A DNA stretch of 58,037 nucleotides, taken from positions 1 through 58,037 of the forward strand of contig JAEEHV010000005.1 of NCBI GenBank assembly GCA_016280955.1, written 5' to 3'. Position 1 is the stretch's first letter, and the number at the start of each line of letters is the position of its first letter. Origin of the DNA: Candidatus Gastranaerophilales bacterium (GTDB lineage: Bacteria > Cyanobacteriota > Vampirovibrionia > Gastranaerophilales > Gastranaerophilaceae). This document shows, piece by piece, positions 51,661-58,037 of this stretch. The notes below the pieces were generated by a model. It ran no database searches and was not told the DNA's origin. It was given only the letters and a program-made list of their open reading frames with translations. A program made the translations under genes and the position numbers.

Positions 51661-52857
51661 ATGAAAAAATCAATTAAAGATTTAGGTGAAATCAAGGGTA
51701 AAAGAGCATTAGTTCGTGTAGATATTAATGTTCCGCTTGATGAAAACAAAAATGTTACTGACGATACCCGTATTCAGGCTATCGTACCTACTGTTAACTA
51801 CTTAAAAGAAAGAGGAGCAAAGATTATTCTTATGGCTCACTTAGGTCGTCCGAAAGGCGAAAAGAACCCTGAATTCACATTAGAACCGGTTGCAAAATAT
51901 ATGGCTAAAGTTTTCGGTGAAGAAATTGTATTCATTCCGTCTGTTGAAGAAGCAGCTCCTTACGTTGAAAAACTTGCTGACGGTCAGATTGCTTTACTTG
52001 AAAACATTCGTTATTACAAGGCAGAAGAAGCAAAAGACGATGATATGACTTTTGCGGAAGAACTTGCAAAACTCGGTGATTTCTATGTTAATGATGCATT
52101 CGGTGCAGCTCACAGAAACCATACTTCAACTGCAAAATTAGCTAAAATTGTTAAGCCGGCTGTTTCAGGTTTATTGATGGAAAAAGAAATCAGATGCTTA
52201 TCTCAGGCTCTTGATAATCCGACAAGACCGTTTACGGCTATTGTCGGCGGTGCTAAGGTTTCTTCTAAAATCGGTGTTTTGGAAAACTTGTTAGACAAAG
52301 TTGATAATATGATAATTGGCGGCGGTATGGCTTATACATTTGTTAAAGCAAACGGCGGGCAAATAGGAACATCTATATGCGAGGATGATCAATTGGAAGT
52401 AGCTAAAGCTATTGAAGCAAAAGCTGCTGCTAAAGGTGTTAAGTTAGTTATGGCAACTGACGTTTTAGTTACTGACGACTTCTCAGGAAACGGAACTAAC
52501 AAATTTGTTAAGATTAGCGAAATTCCTGACGGATTTGAAGGTGTTGATGCAGGCGAAGAATCAAGAAAAGCATTCGCTGACGTTATTAAATCTTCTAAAA
52601 CAATCCTTATGAACGGTCCTGTCGGCGCATTTGAAAATCCGAAGTTTGCAGAAGGTACAAAAGCAGTTCTTGCTGCAGTTGTTGAAGCAACAAAGAACGG
52701 TGCAACTTCTGTCATCGGCGGCGGCGACAGTGTAAGTGCAGCTAAGAAATTCTTCAAAGCTGAAGATTTCACTCACGTTTCTACAGGCGGCGGTGCATCT
52801 TTAGAATTTATCGAAGGTAAAGTTCTTCCGGGTGTAGCAGCTTTAGACGATAAATAA
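51661..52857 (+). CDS. pgk: Phosphoglycerate kinase
   Basis: Pgk transfers phosphate from 1,3-bisphosphoglycerate to ADP in glycolysis. The 398 aa are full length and show RVDINVPLDE, MAHLGRPKG, LLENIRYYKAEE, NDAFGAAHRNHTS, VGGAKVSSKIGVL, GGGMAYTF and GGGDSVSAAKKF, then HVSTGGGASLEFIEG. The ATG has AAAGGGAA upstream within a leader of about 75 nt. It is monocistronic and ends in a terminator. Confidence 0.98.
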   Translation: MKKSIKDLGEIKGKRALVRVDINVPLDENKNVTDDTRIQAIVPTVNYLKERGAKIILMAHLGRPKGEKNPEFTLEPVAKYMAKVFGEEIVFIPSVEEAAPYVEKLADGQIALLENIRYYKAEEAKDDDMTFAEELAKLGDFYVNDAFGAAHRNHTSTAKLAKIVKPAVSGLLMEKEIRCLSQALDNPTRPFTAIVGGAKVSSKIGVLENLLDKVDNMIIGGGMAYTFVKANGGQIGTSICEDDQLEVAKAIEAKAAAKGVKLVMATDVLVTDDFSGNGTNKFVKISEIPDGFEGVDAGEESRKAFADVIKSSKTILMNGPVGAFENPKFAEGTKAVLAAVVEATKNGATSVIGGGDSVSAAKKFFKAEDFTHVSTGGGASLEFIEGKVLPGVAALDDK

Positions 52858-52882
52858 TTTTCTGTAAAGTTTTTACTGACTG

Positions 52883-52925
52883 AACGGCACGTAATTTAAA
52901 AATTATGTGCCGTTCTTATTTTGGT
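52883..52925 (+). terminator. Rho-independent terminator of pgk
   Basis: A 14-bp stem with one G-U (52883-52896 with 52901-52914) is followed by CTTATTTTGG. Confidence 0.8.
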
Positions 52926-53052
52926 AAAACTATTTTGAATTATTTTGTAAAGTTTTGTTAAGAAAGAGTTAAAAATAAAGCAATTTTCGAAAGAAAAAAA
53001 ACTTCATGTATATGTAAGGGAAAATAAGGTTTTTTTGAAAGGTAGGTATCAC

Positions 53053-54330
53053 ATGCCGCTAGATTACAGTTCTTATGGATTTAATCCGTATAATTTCAAT
53101 TTTCAGAATTATGCAGATAAATATTTTGCAAAAGCATGGCAGGCACCAAATTTGAATAATCCGGCATTTAAAGGTAGTTCTTCTGCAAGTACCTCAAATA
53201 CAGGCTCAACACAATCGGGAATAACAACCCAAGTTAACGGCGGAATACCTGTACAGGCTCCTGCGGAACAATCGAGCGGAATTGCAGGAACTCTTGTTGG
53301 CGGCACTATATTTTTAGGCGGTGCTGCAACCTGTATTTTTGCCGCAAAAAAGGGTAAATTCGGTCAGGCATGGAATGCACTCAAGAAAATGGTCGGAAAA
53401 GGAACTTCTGAAGAAGGAACAACTATTGTAGAAAACTGCCTCAAAAAAATGACTGCTTACAAAGATGCTGAAGGCAATATGCGTATTATGATACCTGGTA
53501 AAAAAGGTAAACCGATTGTAGGTAAAGGTAATATAGAAGAATTTGCAAGAAAGAATTATGCACAAAATGTTATTTCTGCTGAAAGACAGGCATTTACTCA
53601 ACAATCCGCTTTAAAAGAATATCAGGTATTCAGTGATGGCAAGGTTTATAATATTGCAGTAAAAGATGGTAATGTTGTAAAAATATATGAACCTGTAAAT
53701 CCGGATGCAAATCTGCTTGAAAGATTCTCTAAAGCAAAAGCAGGAACAACAGAAGCATCTCAGTTAGAATATTTTAACAAAATTTTAACCGAGTTGGGAA
53801 AAGATGCAGAAAGTGTTGACAAAACTATTTTATCAAGTGTAGCAAACATAAGATACACAAATACTTACGGTGATAATGTCCTTGAAATGTCAATATCCGG
53901 ATACGGAAGCAGAAAAAATCCACAACTGGAAAAATTGACTACTCTTGAAAGATATACTCCTGAAAGTTATGAATTCAGAAGTGTTGAATTGAAATCCGGA
54001 GAAGAATTCTTCTCAAATACTGAATTTTTAAACGGTAAGTTTGTAGACGGTGCAAAACTTGGGGTACATCCCGAAAAAATTAAATATACCGCAACAGATG
54101 CAAACGGTAAAAAAGTTCAAAAAGAATGTATCGGCAACTTTGACGGACGAGAGCTTGTAAGTATTACGGAAGAAGTCGGAGGTGTTACACATACGTTCCC
54201 TAAAGACTCTCCTGCATATAATCTGGTTGTAGAAAATAAAGACGGTAAAAAATCTATTGAAAATATTTTAAAAGAAATTTTTGATAAAAACGGAACACTG
54301 TCAAACGGCTCGTTTGTAACAGCCCCATAA
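53053..54330 (+). CDS. Unknown single-pass membrane protein with N-terminal NPAFKG motif
   Basis: I start at ATG 53053 (AGGTAGGT upstream) rather than TTG 53035, giving 425 aa. The N-terminus (MPLDYSSYGFNPYNFNFQNY) is Tyr/Phe/Asn-rich and is followed by NPAFKGS at 36-42 and a Ser/Thr-rich stretch. One membrane helix lies at about 75-97 (IAGTLVGGTIFLGGAATCIFAA) with KKGK after it. The large C-terminal part is soluble and mixed. I recognise no family. The layout (short N-terminal motif, one helix, basic stop, large domain) resembles the metalloprotease at 24810. Confidence 0.7.
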   Translation: MPLDYSSYGFNPYNFNFQNYADKYFAKAWQAPNLNNPAFKGSSSASTSNTGSTQSGITTQVNGGIPVQAPAEQSSGIAGTLVGGTIFLGGAATCIFAAKKGKFGQAWNALKKMVGKGTSEEGTTIVENCLKKMTAYKDAEGNMRIMIPGKKGKPIVGKGNIEEFARKNYAQNVISAERQAFTQQSALKEYQVFSDGKVYNIAVKDGNVVKIYEPVNPDANLLERFSKAKAGTTEASQLEYFNKILTELGKDAESVDKTILSSVANIRYTNTYGDNVLEMSISGYGSRKNPQLEKLTTLERYTPESYEFRSVELKSGEEFFSNTEFLNGKFVDGAKLGVHPEKIKYTATDANGKKVQKECIGNFDGRELVSITEEVGGVTHTFPKDSPAYNLVVENKDGKKSIENILKEIFDKNGTLSNGSFVTAP

Positions 54331-54372
54331 ACAAAGTATATTGATAAATTTCTCATATTCCTCTCTTAAAAT

Positions 54373-54402
54373 CCCTGAGTAAAATTCCCCTCAGGGTTTT
54401 TT
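54373..54402 (+). terminator. Rho-independent terminator
   Basis: CCCTGAG pairs with CTCAGGG across a 10-nt loop, followed by TTTTTT. It ends the 425-aa gene and can also serve the convergent tspO gene. Confidence 0.85.
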
Positions 54403-54408
54403 ATTTGA

Positions 54409-54795
54409 CTAATTTAATAAAAAGTACCCAATATTCAGATATGACGCAAACAATATCCATACAAAATATGGTATCAATAATATACCGCTGATTTTTGAAA
54501 CGGAATAAAATTTTCTTATTGTCAAAAAAACAAAGAAATCAAGCAAAAATATAACGGCAAGTGCAAAAAACATTCTTTTACATACAAAAAAGACAGGACT
54601 CCAGGCGAGATTCAGTATAAGTTGAATTACAAAAAATATGTATCCTGATTTTTTATCATCTGATTTTTTACAAATATAAAAAACAAGTGCTGCAAAAATC
54701 ATGAAATACAAAACTGACCAAACCGGCTGAAATATCCAATCCGGCGGTGCCAAAAACGGTTTTGTAAGAGAGTGATACCACAATGAATTATACAT
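54409..54795 (-). CDS. TspO/MBR family membrane protein
   Basis: This 128-aa protein has five membrane helices and the TspO pattern: WYHSLTKPFLAPPDWIFQPVWSVLYFMI, LNLAWSPVFF, and PYFVWILFASYLN. TspO binds tetrapyrroles and cholesterol-like ligands and is involved in porphyrin handling and stress; the role here is inferred. A TATAGT box directly abuts the ATG, so the exact transcript start is unclear. It is shorter than the usual 155 aa only at the N-terminus. Confidence 0.92.
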   Translation of the reverse strand: MYNSLWYHSLTKPFLAPPDWIFQPVWSVLYFMIFAALVFYICKKSDDKKSGYIFFVIQLILNLAWSPVFFVCKRMFFALAVIFLLDFFVFLTIRKFYSVSKISGILLIPYFVWILFASYLNIGYFLLN

Positions 54796-54858
54796 ACTAT
54801 AACATTACTGCATTTTGCAGTAATTTCATTACCATAAAAAACTAGTACAAAATAATAA

Positions 54859-55473
54859 TTAAAGAATTTCCATAACCGGATCGGAATTTCTTATCTCAGG
54901 AATTTCATTGAGTTTTGGCAATTCAAATTCAACAGGTGTTTTTGACATTTCTGTTTTTGTATCAAGCATTATTGGTTTCATATTTTTTATTCTTGCAATT
55001 GCTGGGTCGGGATTTCTTTTTTGGTTTCTGTAATCCTGCATTATAACATTTACAAACCTTTTTGTTTCAGCATAAGGAGGAATTTGTCCGCCGCATCTTT
55101 TTACATTACCCGGACCTGCATTATAAGCAGCCAAAGCTAACTCTGTAGAGCCGAACATTTTGTACATCATTTTATAATAAGTAAGACCTGCCTTTATATT
55201 TTCACTCAGATAATACGGATTGTATCCCATTCTGTGAGCGGTTGAAGGCAAAAGCTGAAAAACACCTACAGCACCGTGCTTGCTTCTTAGTTCATGCTTA
55301 AAGCCTGATTCCTTCTTTGCTATACTAAGAGCCAGTGCGGGATCTATATTCATTTCTATCGAATGTTTTATTATAGTTTCTTTTACAATATCTTCAGATA
55401 CCTGAGCAGCTTGCACTTGCATGCCAAACATAGCTAACAATGCAATTGTAACCAAGACTGTCTTTCTTATCAT
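54859..55473 (-). CDS. Lytic transglycosylase (SLT domain)
   Basis: This enzyme cleaves the glycan backbone of peptidoglycan. I start at ATG 55473, because the upstream ATG of the longest frame lies inside the Shine-Dalgarno ATGAGG; the protein is 204 aa. A signal peptide covers about 1-22 (ending VQAA). The SLT domain has the catalytic Glu in SIAKKESGF, HGAVGVFQLLPSTAHRMGYNP and ALAAYNAGPGNVKRCGGQIPPYAETKRFV. A polar tail of about 60 residues follows. It is preceded by a structured leader RNA. Confidence 0.93.
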   Translation of the reverse strand: MIRKTVLVTIALLAMFGMQVQAAQVSEDIVKETIIKHSIEMNIDPALALSIAKKESGFKHELRSKHGAVGVFQLLPSTAHRMGYNPYYLSENIKAGLTYYKMMYKMFGSTELALAAYNAGPGNVKRCGGQIPPYAETKRFVNVIMQDYRNQKRNPDPAIARIKNMKPIMLDTKTEMSKTPVEFELPKLNEIPEIRNSDPVMEIL

Positions 55474-55519
55474 AGAAATCCTCATTAATATTTGTAAATT
55501 GAATTCTATATAATTACTG

Positions 55520-55656
55520 AAAAAATCCTTACTTCGGTTTCTCTATGTTCTCGTTTAGTTCCTATATAAGCGTCTTTCCTAAATTCTTTTTACCAATCTG
55601 AACCAAAGAACTTGTTAGGCGACTATCCTATATATTTCCTGCGCTCCGGCTTGGAT
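55520..55656 (-). ncRNA. Structured leader RNA or small RNA upstream of the lytic transglycosylase gene
   Basis: On the minus strand this segment can fold as a long rod. ATCC near 55656 pairs with GGAT near 55525. TATATA (55629-55634) pairs with TATATA (55563-55568). GAC pairs with GTC, TTAGG pairs with CCTAA (55615-55619 with 55578-55582), and AAAGAA pairs with TTCTTT (55605-55610 with 55584-55589). A run of six U (55520-55525) directly follows the closing GGAU. The gene start is 47 nt further on. It matches no riboswitch class I know; it could be an attenuator or a separate small RNA. Confidence 0.4.
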
Positions 55657-55755
55657 AAATAACTATACAGAAAATATGTCATGCATATTCTATACTAAAA
55701 AAAATAAAATTTCAACCCTTTTATTGTATTTTTTACACTTTTTAACCTAATCGGG

Positions 55756-56097
55756 CTATACAAGGGTAAATTTCCTGTTAATTAACTGGTGTTTTTTCTG
55801 TATAAAATCAGACTCAGATACGTATAAATTCAATTTTTTGTCCAAATCCATGCTTATTAATAAAGCAAATATATCTGAGTGTATATTAAATAAACTTATT
55901 GTATCAAAACTGAGAATATTTTTTATAAACTCTATTGTGCAATCCTGTACACAACACATGTTTAGTCCTATATCCGATACACTGCAACCGTTTTTAATAT
56001 TTTCAATTTCGGCTGCTATTCTTAAACTTTCTCTTTCGTTCAATTTCGGACTTAACGGGGTTAATATATAGTTATTTTCTTTTTCTGTTATTTCCAT
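55756..56097 (-). CDS. STAS-like small protein without phosphoserine
   Basis: This 113-aa protein has the length and strand-helix order of a divergent STAS domain: TPLSPKLNERESLRIAAEIENI, then SVSDIGLNMCCVQDCTIEFIKNI where the STAS phosphoserine motif should be, then LFNIHSDIFALLISMDLDKKLNLY. The phosphorylated Ser region reads VQDCTIEF, with no Ser in the expected place. The family call is by pattern only. It stands alone between the leader RNA and the terminator of the acetyl-CoA synthetase gene. Confidence 0.6.
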   Translation of the reverse strand: MEITEKENNYILTPLSPKLNERESLRIAAEIENIKNGCSVSDIGLNMCCVQDCTIEFIKNILSFDTISLFNIHSDIFALLISMDLDKKLNLYVSESDFIQKKHQLINRKFTLV

Positions 56098-56103
56098 ACT
56101 TTT

Positions 56104-56109
56104 ATTGTA
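56104..56109 (-). promoter_or_regulatory. -10 box of the STAS-like gene, leaderless geometry
   Basis: TACAAT on the minus strand ends 6 nt before the ATG at 56097; no Shine-Dalgarno. Confidence 0.5.
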
Positions 56110-56171
56110 TAAAAGTTACCATTTTATATTAATTACCCAAAACTATAAAAAAATTATAACTAAAGTTGTAA

Positions 56172-56203
56172 ATAAAAAACGGACAAGCATACAACTTGTC
56201 CGT
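56172..56203 (-). terminator. Rho-independent terminator of the acetyl-CoA synthetase gene
   Basis: A 9-bp perfect stem (ACGGACAAG with CTTGTCCGT, 7-nt loop) followed on the minus strand by TTTTTTATTT. It lies 38 nt after the stop at 56241. Confidence 0.85.
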
Positions 56204-56240
56204 CTTTTTATCTTAAGTGTTTACCCCTTATATTTACCCC

Positions 56241-58037
56241 TTAGTAAGAGCATGCGCAAACACCGTTTTCGCAGTGGTAGCCAAGAGCTTCCTGAGCTTC
56301 TGACATACGAACTTTGATACGACCGTCTACTGCAATACCTTCACCTGATTTTTCAGAGATAAGTAACGGGTTAATATCCAATTCATCGATGAATTTGAAG
56401 TCGCTTACTAATTGAGATAATCTCAACAGAGTTTCTTCAATTTGTTCCATTTGAGCAGGTGTAGTACCTCTTGCACCTTCAAGAAGTTTGTATGCTTTAA
56501 CTGACTTAATCATGTCCTTAGCATCCATATCTGTTAAAGGAGCGATTCTGAAGGTTACGTCTTTCATAACTTCAATAAATACACCGCCTAAACCAAACAT
56601 CATCATAGGACCGTATTGAGGATCTGTTGCGATACCGCAAACCATTTCTCTTGAACCTTTAACCATTTCCTGAATGATTACACCTTCAAGACCTTCAAGA
56701 AGTCCTTTTGCTTCAAGTTTAGAGATTAAGTCTTGGTATTCAGCTCTGAGTTGTTCAGCAGATTGAATGTTAACTCTTACACCGCCAACATCGGTCTTGT
56801 GAGAAGTTGTTTTTGAAGTCATCTTCATAACAACAGGATATCCGATAGAATCAGCAATTGAAACTGCCTGATCTTCAGAAGTTGCAAAGCCTGATTTACA
56901 TACTCTGATTCCGTATGCATCAAGAACATCAATTGATTCTCTTGTAGTCAATTGGTCACGACCTTCATTGATTGATTTAGAAATAATTGATTTAGCTTTA
57001 TCATAATCAACATCATATTTCATGATTGTTCCTTCCGGTCTTTCAATCCATTTTCTCTGTTGATTTAATCTGTTGAATCCGTCAGCAGCTTCTTCTGCGT
57101 ACATAAAGAACGGCATGTTAACATCCATATCGCTTAATGCTGTAAAGAATTCAGACTTAGTCATGAATACACCGATAACCGGTTTATGAGGATATTGAGC
57201 CTTGATTTCCATAACAGCTTTAGCTACATCAATATCTTTCAAGCCTAAGAACGGTAAGTAGATAACCATAATCATATCTACGTTTTCATCAGCAATAACT
57301 GTTTCAAGAGTTTGCTTATAGTGTTCAATAGGAGCTGATGCAATCATATCAATCGGGTTTTTAACTGATGCTGCAGAAGGTAAGAAGCTTCTTAATTTGT
57401 CTTTTGTAGCGTCAGAAATTTTAGCCATTTGCATACCGTATTCGCAAACTGCATCAGTTGCCATAATACCTGGACCGCCTGAGTTAGTAATAATAGCAAC
57501 TCTATCGCCTTTCGGAATTGGGCAGTTAGCAAAAACTTTTGCTGTAGCAAACAAGTTCTTCAAAGAGTATTCTCTGATTACACCTGATTGATGTAATAAT
57601 GCATTAGCTGCTTTATCTGCACCGGCTAAAGAACCTGTGTGAGAAGACGCTGCACTTGCGCCGGCTGCAGAACGGCCTGCTTTAAGAGCCAAAATCGGTT
57701 TCTTCTTAGAAATTCTTGATGCTAACTTGCGGAAGTTAGATGGATTTTGGATTGATTCCATATACAATAACATTTGGTGAACGTCATCATCATTTTCCCA
57801 GTATTCAAGAGCAGTTTCTGCGTTAACATCTGCTTGGTTTCCGATAGAAATGAATTGAGCAAAACCAAGGTTAAGGTCTTTTAATATATTCAAAATACCG
57901 CCGCCCAAAGCGCCTGATTGAGAAACGAATCCGATATGGCCTCTCTCAGGTAATGATTCAGCGAAACATCCGTCCATAGAAATTTCAGGAAGAGTGTTGA
58001 CAACGCCTAAGCAGTTCGGGCCAACACATCTCATGCC
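56241..58037 (-). CDS. ADP-forming acetate--CoA ligase, alpha-beta fusion (5' end outside window)
   Basis: This enzyme converts acetyl-CoA, ADP and phosphate to acetate, CoA and ATP, an energy-conserving end of fermentation. The visible 599 codons lack the N-terminal CoA-binding start. The alpha part shows CVGPNCLGVVNT, GFVSQSGALGGGILN, and the phosphohistidine motif SSHTGSLAG. The beta ATP-grasp part has YPVVMKMTSKTTSHKTDVGGVRV, GVIIQEMVKGSREMVCGI and GLGGVFIEV...ITPL-type blocks. It ends in a Cys tail, YHCENGVCACSY. The frame stays open to base 58037. Confidence 0.95.
   Translation of the reverse strand, partial: GMRCVGPNCLGVVNTLPEISMDGCFAESLPERGHIGFVSQSGALGGGILNILKDLNLGFAQFISIGNQADVNAETALEYWENDDDVHQMLLYMESIQNPSNFRKLASRISKKKPILALKAGRSAAGASAASSHTGSLAGADKAANALLHQSGVIREYSLKNLFATAKVFANCPIPKGDRVAIITNSGGPGIMATDAVCEYGMQMAKISDATKDKLRSFLPSAASVKNPIDMIASAPIEHYKQTLETVIADENVDMIMVIYLPFLGLKDIDVAKAVMEIKAQYPHKPVIGVFMTKSEFFTALSDMDVNMPFFMYAEEAADGFNRLNQQRKWIERPEGTIMKYDVDYDKAKSIISKSINEGRDQLTTRESIDVLDAYGIRVCKSGFATSEDQAVSIADSIGYPVVMKMTSKTTSHKTDVGGVRVNIQSAEQLRAEYQDLISKLEAKGLLEGLEGVIIQEMVKGSREMVCGIATDPQYGPMMMFGLGGVFIEVMKDVTFRIAPLTDMDAKDMIKSVKAYKLLEGARGTTPAQMEQIEETLLRLSQLVSDFKFIDELDINPLLISEKSGEGIAVDGRIKVRMSEAQEALGYHCENGVCACSY

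Noticed and set aside
54793..54805. TATAGT as the tspO -10 box
   Set aside because: It touches the ATG, so the transcript would start inside the gene; it was not counted in the leaderless set.
55520..55656. c-di-GMP, c-di-AMP (ydaO), cobalamin, SAM or 6S RNA
   Set aside because: None of the conserved core sequences of these classes as I know them is present, and the length is too short for 6S RNA or RNase P RNA. Left as an unassigned structured leader.
1..58037. CRISPR array, tRNA or rRNA genes, insertion sequences
   Set aside because: No regularly spaced repeats, cloverleaf sequences with matching T-loops (other than tmRNA), rRNA motifs or transposase-like proteins were seen.

Overview
The window is AT-rich, densely coding bacterial DNA and looks like a chromosome fragment of a gut Melainabacteria-type organism (Gastranaerophilales / Vampirovibrionia, non-photosynthetic relatives of Cyanobacteria). 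This assignment is an inference. It rests on a fermentative set (bifunctional AdhE, ADP-forming acetyl-CoA synthetase, Pgk), a tandem cluster of prepilin-like proteins, orphan MotAB, and many proteins that match no family I recognise but share N-terminal style. There are no rRNA or tRNA genes, insertion sequences, phage genes or CRISPR arrays. The one structural RNA gene I am sure of is tmRNA, and its partner gene smpB lies about 20 kb away in the same window.

Layout. 1-6.7 kb: PpiC lipoprotein, a small unknown protein, coaBC-nif3-secreted protein, lipA, and an alanine-rich coiled-coil protein. 6.7-10 kb: adhE with a His/Cys-rich small partner. 10-15.1 kb: a minus-strand operon of an 87-aa ORF, engB, two tandem WYL regulators, coaX and a 528-aa unknown. 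15.2-21.5 kb: a Xer recombinase, a cell-wall/division operon (murB-ddl-ftsQ) followed by a HemW-like radical SAM gene, and a DNA-deoxyinosine glycosylase-like gene. 21.5-24.8 kb: a STAS / phosphatase-kinase fusion partner-switching module and tmRNA. 24.8-29.1 kb: a putative membrane zinc metalloprotease and three prepilins. 29.3-36.7 kb: RNA modification and maturation (rsmE, CCA-adding-type enzyme, rimO), a Nudix-type regulator, secG, a duplicated-domain exported protein, tsaE-tsaB. 36.7-44.4 kb: motAB operon, phosphoesterase, TPR-glycosyltransferase-like protein, yggT, mtnP, YkgJ-like protein, smpB. 44.5-51.5 kb: a 1347-aa unknown protein, ferritin, MarR regulator, HAD phosphatase and a degenerate GGDEF protein. 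51.6-58 kb: pgk, a lineage-type membrane protein, TspO, lytic transglycosylase with a structured leader, a STAS-like protein, and the truncated ADP-forming acetyl-CoA synthetase.

The most interesting signals are these. (1) Eight genes carry a -10 box, often an extended TGn one, exactly 6-7 nt before the ATG and have no Shine-Dalgarno, which predicts widespread leaderless transcription. (2) The Cache-HAMP-SpoIIE-RsbW fusion still contains a strong in-frame ribosome-binding site and ATG at the phosphatase/kinase junction. (3) A rod-like structured leader RNA ending in a U-run precedes the lytic transglycosylase gene. (4) A perfect 19-bp inverted repeat swallows the 3' CCA end of tmRNA. (5) Two paralogous prepilin genes share a leader hairpin/AUCC/SD arrangement. 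(6) Several signalling or redox proteins have altered key residues: a CX4CX2C radical SAM motif, GDEEF for GGDEF, a broken Nudix box, and HN in place of HD.

Several start codons were moved from the longest ORF to the start supported by a Shine-Dalgarno: the 88-aa protein at 1744, murB, the CCA-type enzyme, motB, ferritin, the third prepilin, the lytic transglycosylase and the 425-aa protein.
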